Source of the DNA: Archaeoglobus sp.
Lineage (GTDB): Archaea > Halobacteriota > Archaeoglobi > Archaeoglobales > Archaeoglobaceae
Length of the DNA: 36,897 bases
Assembly: GCA_003978865.1 (NCBI GenBank)
Contig: QNXS01000078.1
Coordinates: forward strand, 1-36,897
Reading direction: 5' to 3'
Below the pieces are notes generated by a model. It was not told where the DNA came from, did not search any database, and saw nothing but the letters and a program-made list of their open reading frames with translations. Shown one piece after another: positions 17,077-25,420 of the stretch (its first letter is position 1; each line of letters opens with the position of its first letter). The position numbers and the translations under genes are program-made.

Positions 17077-18075
17077 TTAGTTTATGCCAAGCCTCCTCTC
17101 AATCACTTTTTTCCACTCATCAGGTAAATAATCAAGAACGCTTCCACTTGCGGAGAATATTCCCATTTTTCTGGCGAACTCCTTTAGCGTTCCATTTTTT
17201 CCTATTGCACATGCAATCATTGCAGCTCCAAGAGCAGAAGCAATTTGATATTTTCCATAAAGCTCAGCATTTAGCCTTCTTTCTCTTAACACGTCAATTA
17301 ACTCAGGAGACTGTCTCCCAGAAAGTACAACCTTCTCAGCTTTATCAATCGATACCTCGATTGCTCTTACACCTTTAACAACGTTTTCAGCAAGTACATC
17401 TACAGCATTTTTTAAAACATCTTTAATACCAATTCTAAGAAACTTTTTTGGAAATTTTCCGATTAGATAGGCTACTTCTGCGTCCATACACCCTGCAGAT
17501 CCGTAAGAAGGTAAAAAGGCAGTACCACCCAATCCATCAACAACTCTCCCATCTTTAACAGCAAGAAATGATGTGTACCCATATCCTGCTTCTACAATAA
17601 TAATCCTGAAATTACAGCATTTGTAATCAAAACAAACAGCAAATGCTGTGCATAATTTATCGTAAGTACCCATGTCAATTTTGAATATTTTTCTATAAGA
17701 TGGCACAGTATTAAGATGAATTATTGCCGGAATTGTATAAAAATTAAGATCGATTCTTGTTATCCTACTTATCAGTTCTCTCAATCCAACAGATTGCTCC
17801 TCTTCAAGTGTAAGGGTCATCAGCTTTAAATCCTTTTCTGTAAGCTCAGAAAAGTGCTTTACTGGCATGCCATATCCCGAAAGCCCTGCATAAACATCGG
17901 CATTGATTTCTTCAAGCAATTCTATTATTATGGCTGGATTTCTTTTTACCTTAGAAGTTGGCACTTCCGTAAATTCGTATTCAAAACCTGCTTGATTTTT
18001 CTGATTGCTTTTATGGTAGTCAAACCAAAGGATTTTATAGGATTTTGTTCCCGCATCAACTCCTGCAAACCTCAC
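17077..18075 (-). CDS. DUF1464 family protein (ASKHA-fold, putative kinase-like)
   Basis: 332 residues from GTG 18075, which has GGTG 8 bases upstream and begins MRFAGVDAGTKSYKILWF, the conserved phosphate-binding start of the family. The frame can extend to TTG 18114 but without support. Members have an actin-like ATPase/kinase fold (VVEAGYGYTSFLAVKDGRVVD, then GGTAFLPSYGSAGCMD). Earlier labels such as predicted butyrate kinase rest on distant similarity. It is a conserved archaeal gene of unproven function, 84 bases from tRNA-Cys on the other strand. Confidence 0.7.
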   Translation of the reverse strand: MRFAGVDAGTKSYKILWFDYHKSNQKNQAGFEYEFTEVPTSKVKRNPAIIIELLEEINADVYAGLSGYGMPVKHFSELTEKDLKLMTLTLEEEQSVGLRELISRITRIDLNFYTIPAIIHLNTVPSYRKIFKIDMGTYDKLCTAFAVCFDYKCCNFRIIIVEAGYGYTSFLAVKDGRVVDGLGGTAFLPSYGSAGCMDAEVAYLIGKFPKKFLRIGIKDVLKNAVDVLAENVVKGVRAIEVSIDKAEKVVLSGRQSPELIDVLRERRLNAELYGKYQIASALGAAMIACAIGKNGTLKEFARKMGIFSASGSVLDYLPDEWKKVIERRLGIN

Positions 18076-18159
18076 AGAACAAACACCACAACCATTAAAT
18101 ATCAAAGTTTTCAAGTTAGCTCAGGTGGATTATTGGGTTAGCTGGTGAATGTATGTTAT

Positions 18160-18230
18160 GCCAGGGTGGCAGAGGGGCTATGCGGCGGACTGCAGATCCG
18201 CTGACCCCGGTTCAAATCCGGGCCCTGGCT
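18160..18230 (+). tRNA. tRNA-Cys (GCA)
   Basis: A 71-base cloverleaf. The acceptor is GCCAGGG with CCCTGGC, the anticodon loop CTGCAGA carries GCA, the T-arm is CCCGGTTCAAATCCGGG, and the discriminator is T as in tRNA-Cys. No intron and no encoded CCA. The 3' end is repeated in tandem just downstream. Confidence 0.95.
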
Positions 18231-18240
18231 GGCCCTGGCT
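18221..18240 (+). repeat. Tandem duplication of the tRNA-Cys 3' end
   Basis: GGCCCTGGCT occurs twice in direct succession (18221-18230 and 18231-18240), the first copy being the 3' end of the tRNA. Integrases that use tRNA 3' ends leave this kind of duplicated core. A T-rich stretch (18241-18248) follows as a terminator. No third copy was seen elsewhere in the window, so slippage cannot be excluded. Confidence 0.6.
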
Positions 18241-18422
18241 CTCTTTTTTCGCATTCCGATCCCTGTTATAATGTTTGGTTATTGAAGGGAAAGAAGAAAA
18301 AACGGGACTGATAAGTTTTTAGGATAGATTTTCAGCGTTACGTTTTCCTCAATTTAAGCTACGATTATTGTGGCAATTATCAGGAGCACAGCAAGATTCT
18401 GCTTGTACTTCAAAATGAAAAG

Positions 18423-18462
18423 AATTGAACAGAAAATTTAAGTATTGCTAAATCAATCAACT
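18423..18462 (+). promoter_or_regulatory. Promoter of CARF regulator, shared with the CARF/PIN operon
   Basis: This 40-base block matches 26050-26089 at 34 of 40 positions. The core is AATTGAACAGAAAATTTAAG and the end is CAATCAACT. The TTTAAG TATA element (18437-18442) is about 28 bases before ATG 18468, which fits a leaderless start. Confidence 0.7.
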
Positions 18463-18467
18463 GTTTG

Positions 18468-19208
18468 ATGCCAGCAACGCAGATAGTTTTCGTCGGTCAT
18501 CACAAGGAGAGGCTTGTAGAGTCCATCAGAGCACTGAGAGAGTTACCAGCAACCAAAGTTATTCTTGCTATTGGTGAAGAGGAGCTTCCAGGAGAAAGTA
18601 AAGTTAGAAAGATTGCGGAGGAAATAAGGAAAGAGATTGAAACAGTATGGGATGTCGAAACACGAAAAATCAACAAGAGAAACGTGATAAAAGCGGTATC
18701 ACAGCTCATCGAAATAATAAGGAGCGAAAAACAGCAAGGAAGAGAAGTTGTGATCAACGCCTCCGGATCACTGAGAACTCTTGCAATAGCCGGCTACATC
18801 GCCGCATGCGTAACTTCATCGAGAATTTTTACATCCATTCCAAGATACAACGAGAAGGAGGAGGAAGTGGGTATCGAAGAGATTATTGAAGTTCCAACGC
18901 TGCCCGTAGATTTTCCCGGTGAGGAACAGGTGGAGATAATCTCCTCCATAGGCAATGGCGTTGAATCGCTCGACGAGCTTATACTCAGGCTAAATCCGGG
19001 AATAAGCAAGGGAAGTAGCGAGTTCAGAAGGGAGAGGAGCAGATTGAGCCATCATTTGGCGAAGCTTGAAGATGCTGGTCTGGTTAAAAAGGAGAAGCGT
19101 GGAAGAAATGTGGGGATAGTTCTAACTCCTCTCGGCAGATTTTTGCTGGAAGGTGTTGTTTATGGGAAGGAAGTGGATGAAAAGAAGGCTCTTGAAGAAG
19201 TACATTGA
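18468..19208 (+). CDS. CARF-wHTH transcription regulator (Csa3/HFX_2341-like)
   Basis: 246 residues. An N-terminal CARF-type Rossmann domain (about 1-140) starts MPATQIVFVGHHKERLVESI and has the nucleotide-binding motif NASGSLRT at 97-104. A winged HTH (about 155-230) follows (LSHHLAKLEDAGLVKKEKRG, then the wing VGIVLTPLG). CARF domains bind cyclic oligoadenylates from type III CRISPR or other nucleotides; Csa3 proteins regulate CRISPR genes. No cas gene is nearby, so the ligand is uncertain. The gene overlaps the GIY-YIG frame, which in turn abuts the RNase J-like gene, forming an operon. ATG 18468 is preferred over TTG 18465 from the promoter distance. Confidence 0.75.
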   Translation: MPATQIVFVGHHKERLVESIRALRELPATKVILAIGEEELPGESKVRKIAEEIRKEIETVWDVETRKINKRNVIKAVSQLIEIIRSEKQQGREVVINASGSLRTLAIAGYIAACVTSSRIFTSIPRYNEKEEEVGIEEIIEVPTLPVDFPGEEQVEIISSIGNGVESLDELILRLNPGISKGSSEFRRERSRLSHHLAKLEDAGLVKKEKRGRNVGIVLTPLGRFLLEGVVYGKEVDEKKALEEVH

Positions 19209-19423
19209 GGATGTGCCGAATGTTCCGGGAGTTTACGAGATTCTGATGCCAAACTCGACTATTTACGCGGGAAAGTCACTGGGAGATGGACTCCTTGATC
19301 ACTTCGGAAAGTTCAGAGGTATTTTAGTGTTCGTACTTTAGAGTTCGATTTATGCCACCCAAAGCGGAGAAGGTTGAAAACAAGATAATAAGGAAGAAAA
19401 CCAACAACGAGAGGATGTGGTGA
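19162..19423 (+). pseudogene. GIY-YIG-like small nuclease, frameshifted
   Basis: Starting inside the regulator's end at ATG 19162, the first frame gives PNVPGVYEILMPNSTIYAGK, then LGDGLLDHFG, the GIY and YIG strands. It stops at 19339-19341. A +1 shift near 19320-19338 opens a second frame (FRVRFMPPKAEKVENKIIRK) carrying the family's catalytic-type Glu in VENKII, and ending in TGA at 19421-19423. Together this is a plausible 85-residue GIY-YIG domain. It could be a disabled gene, a sequencing indel or programmed frameshifting. It overlaps the next gene in a GTGA motif. Confidence 0.55.
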
Positions 19424-20955
19424 CTGTGAAAATAACAGTTTACGACGGAGCAACAACCATAGGTGGTAACAAAATCTATGTTGAGGAGAACGGTAAGGGA
19501 GTTTTTCTCGATTTCGGCATGAACTTTGCAAAATACAGCAAGTACTTCACCGAATTTCTGAGCGAAAGGAGTGTAAGGGGGATACACGACCTCATTCACC
19601 TCAATCTCATACCGAAGCTCAATATCTACCGATCAGACTTGATACCCTCAGACCTTGACATGTCTTTCTATCCTAAACTCAACGTGGAGGCTGTTCTGTT
19701 AAGCCATGCGCACGTTGACCACTGCGGGAACATAGCTCTGCTTAATAAAAGCATACCCGTCGTGGTATCTCCAATGAGCATGGCGATTCTTAAAGCTATG
19801 AGGGATGTTTCTGCATCGGGAATGGAGATTGCCTACTTCTCTCCAAGAACTTCTGGAAATGATGAAAGAATACTGATTTCTGAGAGGACGAAGCCGTATA
19901 AGGGTAGGGACTTTATATGTACAAACAAAATATCGGACAAGCTTGCTGAATTCATGTGCTATAAACCGGGGCAGGAGAGTAAGAATGCAAAGAAGCTCGT
20001 TCCCGGAAAGATCTGCCATGTAAGTAATCACAGCCTTTCCTTTGACATCGATGCCTACGAAGTGGATCATTCCATCTACGGTGCTACAGCTTACATCCTG
20101 CGGAATGATTTGGCCATAGCATATACAGGCGATATAAGGATGCATGGAAAGCATGCAGAGAGATCGAAGGGGTTCGTGAAGAAAGCAAAGGATGCGTCTG
20201 TTCTGATTGTAGAGGGGACAAGGACAAGCAGAAAGGAAGATGTTGACGAGTCCGAAGAGATTGCCTTTGAAAACTGCTTGAAGGCTGTTGAAGAATCTAA
20301 GGGGCTTGTTATAGCCGATTTCTCGCCGAGAAACTTTGAAAGGCTTGAGACCTTCATCGAGATTGCGAAGAAGACTTCGAGAGAGCTTGTTGTAACAGCA
20401 AAAGATGCGTACATGCTCCACGCCGTGGAGTGTGTTGATGGGATTTGTAGGATGGAGAACGTGGGAATATATCATGAGCTTAGAGATAAGAGGAACAAGT
20501 GGGAAGAACTTGTTGTCAGGAAGAGGTGGGAAGAGAAATATGTTGACCCTTCTGACATTTCGAGAAATCCCGAGAACTACATACTCTGTTTCTCCTTCTA
20601 CGACATGAAGCATTTGCTGGACATCAAGCCAAATGGTGGGTCCTATATCTATTCATCAAGCGAGGCGTTCAGCGAGGAACAGGAGTTCGATTTTCAAAGA
20701 CTGTACAACTGGCTGCAGGAATTTGGGTTGAGAATTTACGGATTTGAGATGGTGCTGGAGGGAGGAAAGTTTGTTCCGAGTTTCATCAGAGGTTATCATG
20801 CATCAGGACATGCGTCGAAGAGCGATTTGAGGTGGATTATTGAGCAAGTTGATCCCGATGTCATCATTCCGGTGCACACTGAGAATCCGGAGTGGTTTGT
20901 GGAGAACTTTGAGAATGTTGTGGTTTTGGGGGATGGAGAGAATTTGGAGGTTTGA
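19420..20955 (+). CDS. RNase J-like beta-CASP metallo-beta-lactamase nuclease
   Basis: 511 residues from GTG 19420; GTG 19417 and 19426 are alternatives. GAGAGG lies about 5 bases upstream and the start overlaps the previous stop. All beta-CASP elements are visible: LDFG near 30, the zinc motif SHAHVDHCG (HAHVDH at 96-101), DHSIYGATAY, YTGDIRMHG, the motif A acidic residue in VEGTR, motif B HASGHAS and motif C IIPVHTENPEWF. Such enzymes process or degrade RNA (RNase J, CPSF). It is longer than typical archaeal RNase J, and its place behind a CARF regulator suggests a defence or stress role rather than housekeeping. Confidence 0.78.
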   Translation: MTVKITVYDGATTIGGNKIYVEENGKGVFLDFGMNFAKYSKYFTEFLSERSVRGIHDLIHLNLIPKLNIYRSDLIPSDLDMSFYPKLNVEAVLLSHAHVDHCGNIALLNKSIPVVVSPMSMAILKAMRDVSASGMEIAYFSPRTSGNDERILISERTKPYKGRDFICTNKISDKLAEFMCYKPGQESKNAKKLVPGKICHVSNHSLSFDIDAYEVDHSIYGATAYILRNDLAIAYTGDIRMHGKHAERSKGFVKKAKDASVLIVEGTRTSRKEDVDESEEIAFENCLKAVEESKGLVIADFSPRNFERLETFIEIAKKTSRELVVTAKDAYMLHAVECVDGICRMENVGIYHELRDKRNKWEELVVRKRWEEKYVDPSDISRNPENYILCFSFYDMKHLLDIKPNGGSYIYSSSEAFSEEQEFDFQRLYNWLQEFGLRIYGFEMVLEGGKFVPSFIRGYHASGHASKSDLRWIIEQVDPDVIIPVHTENPEWFVENFENVVVLGDGENLEV

Positions 20956-20957
20956 CT

Positions 20958-21482
20958 ATGCATTTGTGTGAAGGGAGGTCATTTGTAATAGTGGTATCTA
21001 GGATTTTGAGATATGATGGATGTAAATCTGAAAATAAGGGAGATATTACATTATTCGAAGGGATACTCAACAATTTTAAAAAGAATCACGAACTAAAATT
21101 TGAAGACCGTACTGGAGCACTTTTTGAAGTTCAATATTCTATGGTTAGTTCAGATTCCAAGGGATTTCTTTTAATATGTCTAAACCAATACGGAATTCCA
21201 TTCATTTTTGTTGCTCAGGATCTCATGTATCCCTTTTACAGAGTTGAAATTATAGAGGAAGACGTCAGGAAAACAAAGAACCACGTAATAAAACTATTGA
21301 GGGACTCCATACTAAAAGAATTCAAAGATACATGCGAAATTAACAATCTTCAACCTGAGGTTCTTGGATGCTCCTCTTTCACTGGATTTACTTGGATCAA
21401 TTCCAGAAAGGTAGGTCAAACGAGTATACAAATTCATGTTGCAATACTGTATCGGAAAAGCTTTAAGAACAAAGGTGTTTGA
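20958..21482 (+). CDS. Uncharacterised protein between RNase J-like and mcrB
   Basis: 174 residues starting at ATG 20958 with GGAGG (20946-20950) 7 bases upstream, overlapping no earlier gene (stop of the nuclease at 20955). Soluble, mixed alpha/beta, with no signal or membrane segment, no nuclease or ATPase motif that I can see. Composition is more A/T-rich than the nuclease gene and matches the first part of mcrB. It is followed 31 bases later by mcrB, so it may be part of that operon. I do not recognise a family. Confidence 0.6.
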   Translation: MHLCEGRSFVIVVSRILRYDGCKSENKGDITLFEGILNNFKKNHELKFEDRTGALFEVQYSMVSSDSKGFLLICLNQYGIPFIFVAQDLMYPFYRVEIIEEDVRKTKNHVIKLLRDSILKEFKDTCEINNLQPEVLGCSSFTGFTWINSRKVGQTSIQIHVAILYRKSFKNKGV

Positions 21483-21513
21483 ACATGGTAAAAATGTTTT
21501 GTGAGGAGTAGGT

Positions 21514-23754
21514 ATGGGTGATTTAAAATTAAGTGATGTTTTTAGGAAATTGAAGGAAAAACACGAGGAAGAATGGAAATCAGTAGAAGAAGAATTCATA
21601 GAAAAAGTTGATGAAATAAGAAACTTCGTAATTGAGAAGGTTAAGAGAGGGGCTTTGTTTACTGAAGAGGATGCGGAAAAAATATTAAATTTGTCCAAGA
21701 ATGTGCCTGAAGGATCTAAGTTTCTTCTTAGGTTCATTGGTAGCGTAGGTGGTGACAAGAAGCAAGTAATCGTGAATCTTCTATCTAATGAGTATTTTTC
21801 AAAACTTATTGAAGCATTAGAAAACGAAAAACATGAGGATATTAAAGCTATGGTAGAAAAAATAATCCAATCGACATATAATGTCAAATATACTACCTTA
21901 ACAACCTGGTTGGCCATCTTTAAACCGGATTTATTTATGCCAGTTTGGGGATTTGAAAAAGAGATGGGAACTCTACCTCAAAGTCTTCTGAAAAGGTTTG
22001 ATGAATTAAATAAGTTCAGAAAATGGTGGGATCTTAGAGTTAACAAATTTTTTGATCTGTTACAGATTTTGAGAACGACAGCAAATAGTGTTGGAGTAGA
22101 GAATATGTTTGAAATGGCATTCTATCTCAACAAGTATCTAGAAGATAAATTAAATGATAGTAACACAACAAAGAGATTCTGGCTAATAGCACCAGGAGTG
22201 GGAGCAGAGTACTGGAATACTTGCGTTAATAGAGGTATAATTTGTGTAGGTTGGAGAAAGGCTGTAGAAAAGCTTGGCAAAGAAATATTTGAGATTGAGG
22301 ACGAGGAGTCATTCAAGAAAAGGGTGAGGAATGAATTTAATTATGGCGACTCTCACGAGCTGTGGAAATTTTTAAAGGAGATATCTGAAGGAGACATTGT
22401 CTTTTCAAAAAGGGGAATGAAAGAAATAATAGGAATTGGTATCGTCGAATCTGAACCATCAATAGACCTTGAAATGAAGTATCCAATTTATAGAAAAGTT
22501 AAGTGGTACAAAATTGATCTTAGCCTAGAATCGCCAAAACAGTTTAGTGGGGCAGTTGCTGAACTCAGGAGAGAAGAGATAGAGGAAAATTCTGAATTAA
22601 AGAAATTAATAGATTCAGTGATTTGTGAAATTCAAAAGGATTTGGAAATAAGTCTGATACTCGAATCCAAAAAGCAAATCATCCTCTACGGTCCTCCTGG
22701 CACAGGAAAAACAAGGTTGGCAAGAAATTATATTGAAATAAGAACTAACCGAAATAGAAAATTTTACGAGTTTGTCACTTTTCATCCATCCTACTCTTAT
22801 GAAGAATTCATCGAAGGACTCAGACCAATTCCAGCTGAGAACGGTGTAAAGTACGTGGTCGAAGATGGGATTTTCAAGAGAATGGCAATAAGAGCGATGT
22901 GTGAAGCTATCAGGTGGCAGAACCTAGATTTGAATCTTGCGAAGTCTGCAGAAAAACTGCTCAAATTGCTTAACGAAATAGAGAGCGGAAAAATTGAAAG
23001 GTACGACGAGTACTACGACAAGTACAACGAAGCGAAAAGAGAGTTGTGGCAGTATCTCGAAATGTGCGACAAAGAGAAAGTTAAAAAATTCTTCAAGAAC
23101 GCTCAACCGTTCTACATCCTGATCGACGAGATAAACAGAGGCGACATCTCAAAAATCTTTGGCGAACTTATAACACTACTTGAAGCAGATAAAAGACTCT
23201 TCGCTGAAAACGAGCTGACGGTGATCCTCCCATATTCAAAAACGAAGTTTGGCATCCCACCCAACCTCTACATAATCGGCACTATGAATACAGCGGACAG
23301 GAGCATAGCATTGATTGACATAGCTTTGAGAAGGAGGTTTGGATTCATCGAACTCATGCCAGACTACGACGTTCTCAGAAGAAAGCTGATTAAAGAAGGA
23401 GATGAAGCAAAAGACATTAAAGAACTTGCAATTAAAGTTCTTCACGCCTTAAACGAGAAGATCAGAAAGCTCTACGACAGAGATCACCAGATCGGGCACA
23501 GCTACTTCATCAAACTGGAGGATTGTAAATCAAAAGATGATGCGATTGAAATGCTAAAGCAGATCTGGTTCTACGAGGTTATTCCTCTACTCCAAGAATA
23601 CTTCTACGACAGCCCGGAAAAGCTCAGCGAAATCCTCAAAGACTTTGTCAGTGTATCTGATGACTCGTACGATTTCAAGAAGATTGATGATTTCACGGAT
23701 GAAGAGTTCGAGGATATATTGAGAAAAATAGCCGGTGAGAGCAGTGGTCAGTAA
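21514..23754 (+). CDS. mcrB: McrB-like AAA+ restriction NTPase with EVE domain
   Basis: 746 residues. Residues 1-215 are an unassigned helical N-terminal region. An EVE-like reader domain follows at about 220-370 (RFWLIAPGVGAEYWNTCVNR, then GIICVGWRKA). The McrB AAA+ domain follows: Walker A YGPPGTGKT at about 392-400, Walker B FYILIDEINRGD at about 533, and the McrB-specific GTMNTADRS near 589. EVE domains read modified cytosines, and McrBC translocates DNA and cuts it with McrC. The first half is more A/T-rich than the AAA+ half, hinting at a swapped specificity region. It overlaps mcrC by 20 bases. Confidence 0.9.
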   Translation: MGDLKLSDVFRKLKEKHEEEWKSVEEEFIEKVDEIRNFVIEKVKRGALFTEEDAEKILNLSKNVPEGSKFLLRFIGSVGGDKKQVIVNLLSNEYFSKLIEALENEKHEDIKAMVEKIIQSTYNVKYTTLTTWLAIFKPDLFMPVWGFEKEMGTLPQSLLKRFDELNKFRKWWDLRVNKFFDLLQILRTTANSVGVENMFEMAFYLNKYLEDKLNDSNTTKRFWLIAPGVGAEYWNTCVNRGIICVGWRKAVEKLGKEIFEIEDEESFKKRVRNEFNYGDSHELWKFLKEISEGDIVFSKRGMKEIIGIGIVESEPSIDLEMKYPIYRKVKWYKIDLSLESPKQFSGAVAELRREEIEENSELKKLIDSVICEIQKDLEISLILESKKQIILYGPPGTGKTRLARNYIEIRTNRNRKFYEFVTFHPSYSYEEFIEGLRPIPAENGVKYVVEDGIFKRMAIRAMCEAIRWQNLDLNLAKSAEKLLKLLNEIESGKIERYDEYYDKYNEAKRELWQYLEMCDKEKVKKFFKNAQPFYILIDEINRGDISKIFGELITLLEADKRLFAENELTVILPYSKTKFGIPPNLYIIGTMNTADRSIALIDIALRRRFGFIELMPDYDVLRRKLIKEGDEAKDIKELAIKVLHALNEKIRKLYDRDHQIGHSYFIKLEDCKSKDDAIEMLKQIWFYEVIPLLQEYFYDSPEKLSEILKDFVSVSDDSYDFKKIDDFTDEEFEDILRKIAGESSGQ

Positions 23755-25075
23755 TATTGCAACACTTTTCGAATACGAGTCAGTGGATTACGAAATTAGG
23801 GATAAGGATGATGCTATATATGAAGATGGCAAAACAATTCTCTCTCTAACTGAAAAGACGATGGAAGAACTCGAAAAGCTCAACGAAACCAGAAAGTTCA
23901 TCGAAATCACTCGCAGAAAATTAAAACCGCTGAACTACGTTGGAGTTGTCAAGACTGGCGGGATAACACTGGAAATTTTTCCCAAATTCGTAACCGACAG
24001 AAGAGGCAATGCAGATCTGTCAAAAAAGGATATAATAGCCAGAAATCTCCTGAAAATGCTTCAGTACACCCACACGGTAAACATCAGGGAAATCGACTAT
24101 GCCAGTATCTTTAAGGAGAGGCACAGCTTTTTCGAGGTGTTCATCAGCATTTTCGCCAAGAACCTTCTTTCACTCCTGAAGTGCAGGCAGAACAGAGAAT
24201 ACATGAGAAAATACGACGAGCTCAGATTTATAAAAGGCAAAATAGACTTCAGGAGATATACAAATCCGGCGAGACTCCACATAATACCATGCACCTACCA
24301 CGAAAGAGCGGCTGACAACATTATCAACAGAACTTTGAAGTACACAGCTTACCTTATGTCCAGAATTGTAGAAGACAGAGAGAACTACAGAACTCTCCGC
24401 AGAATACTTGATTTACTCGATCCCGTAACTCTTATGCCCGTCACACTTCAGCAGGTTAAATCAATAACCTTCAACAGACTCAATGCCGATTTTAAACCCT
24501 TTATAGACATCTGCAGGATATTTCTCGAAGGTTCAACGCTAACGCTGCAGGCTTCCACCGTTGAAACTTTTTCACTGCTAATTCCGATGGAAAGCTTGTT
24601 TGAACAGTTTGTTGCCGGTGTTATCCAGCGTGAAGAACTGCATAGAAAAGTTTTTGATAGTGGTGCGGAGTTAAAAGTACAGGAATCAATAGGCTACCTC
24701 ATAGAAAAGGATGGGAAAAAATTGGCTGAAATGAGGCCGGATATCATCATCAAGGTTGGTGACGAGAAGGTCATCATCGATACTAAGTACAAGCTTCTGG
24801 ATCCGGAAGACAAGAAGTTCGGCGTTTCACAGCAAGATCTCTATCAGATGTACGCTTATTGTAGAGAAATCAACGCCAGAAAGGCTCTGTTGATATATCC
24901 AGAAGGGCTAAACAAAATTAATGAGATTGGCATAAAAACTCCATTCAAAATGGGTAAGAATAGAGATATAGAACTTTTTGTAAGAACTATTTCCTTGGAG
25001 TACGACTTAACTAACGAGGGCTTTGCAAAATTTGTTAACGGCTTAAGAACAATACTTTATGAGCTGAAGGGTTAG
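23735..25075 (+). CDS. mcrC: McrC-like PD-(D/E)xK restriction nuclease subunit
   Basis: 446 residues. An N-terminal DUF2357-like region and an McrC core (PLNYVGVVKTGGITLEIFPK, SRRTPARLHII-like Arg-rich segment, HERAADNIINRTLKY) precede a PD-(D/E)xK catalytic site: MRPDIIIKVGDEKVIIDTKY, with Asp at about 335 and DxK at about 350. McrC supplies the nuclease to the McrB motor. GTG 23735 or GTG 23744 are both plausible, inside the end of mcrB. The reading frame is intact and catalytic residues are present, so the system is likely active against modified DNA. Confidence 0.9.
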   Translation: MRAVVSNIATLFEYESVDYEIRDKDDAIYEDGKTILSLTEKTMEELEKLNETRKFIEITRRKLKPLNYVGVVKTGGITLEIFPKFVTDRRGNADLSKKDIIARNLLKMLQYTHTVNIREIDYASIFKERHSFFEVFISIFAKNLLSLLKCRQNREYMRKYDELRFIKGKIDFRRYTNPARLHIIPCTYHERAADNIINRTLKYTAYLMSRIVEDRENYRTLRRILDLLDPVTLMPVTLQQVKSITFNRLNADFKPFIDICRIFLEGSTLTLQASTVETFSLLIPMESLFEQFVAGVIQREELHRKVFDSGAELKVQESIGYLIEKDGKKLAEMRPDIIIKVGDEKVIIDTKYKLLDPEDKKFGVSQQDLYQMYAYCREINARKALLIYPEGLNKINEIGIKTPFKMGKNRDIELFVRTISLEYDLTNEGFAKFVNGLRTILYELKG

Positions 25076-25161
25076 GTCTCCAGATGCAGGTGAAGCAAGA
25101 TTTATGGAGTCTGGTTAGCATAAGAGCAAATGTATTAACTTCGAGTTCAAACAGTAAATCG

Positions 25162-25420
25162 ATGACTGACGTAACCATCTCAATCCCGCAAGATTTCGCG
25201 AGAGTTCTCGGAGTGAGGGTGAAAGAACTTCCCAGACTCGTCAAACTTTACCTTGCCTGAACTCTACCGGGAGGGGAAGATTAGCATGGGCAAAGCTGCT
25301 GAAATAGCGGAGATCAGTAAATGGGAAATGATGGAAGTTCTGGCATCGAAGGGCATCTCTCTGCAGTACGATGAAGACAATCTGAGAGAGGGTGTTGAAA
25401 CGCTGGAGAAAGTGTTATGA
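25162..25420 (+). pseudogene. UPF0175-type antitoxin, frameshifted
   Basis: MTDVTISIPQDFARVLGVRV, then KELPRLVKLYLA, ends in TGA near 25259. The continuation (ELYREGKISMGKAAEIAEIS) is intact in another frame. The sequence closes YDEDNLREGVETLEKVL with TGA at 25418-25420, overlapping the toxin ATG by 4 bases. This is the UPF0175 antitoxin layout. One indel disables it. Confidence 0.7.

Noticed and set aside
19699..20613. 304-residue minus-strand frame
   Set aside because: Antisense of the RNase J-like gene; no domain and no start signal.
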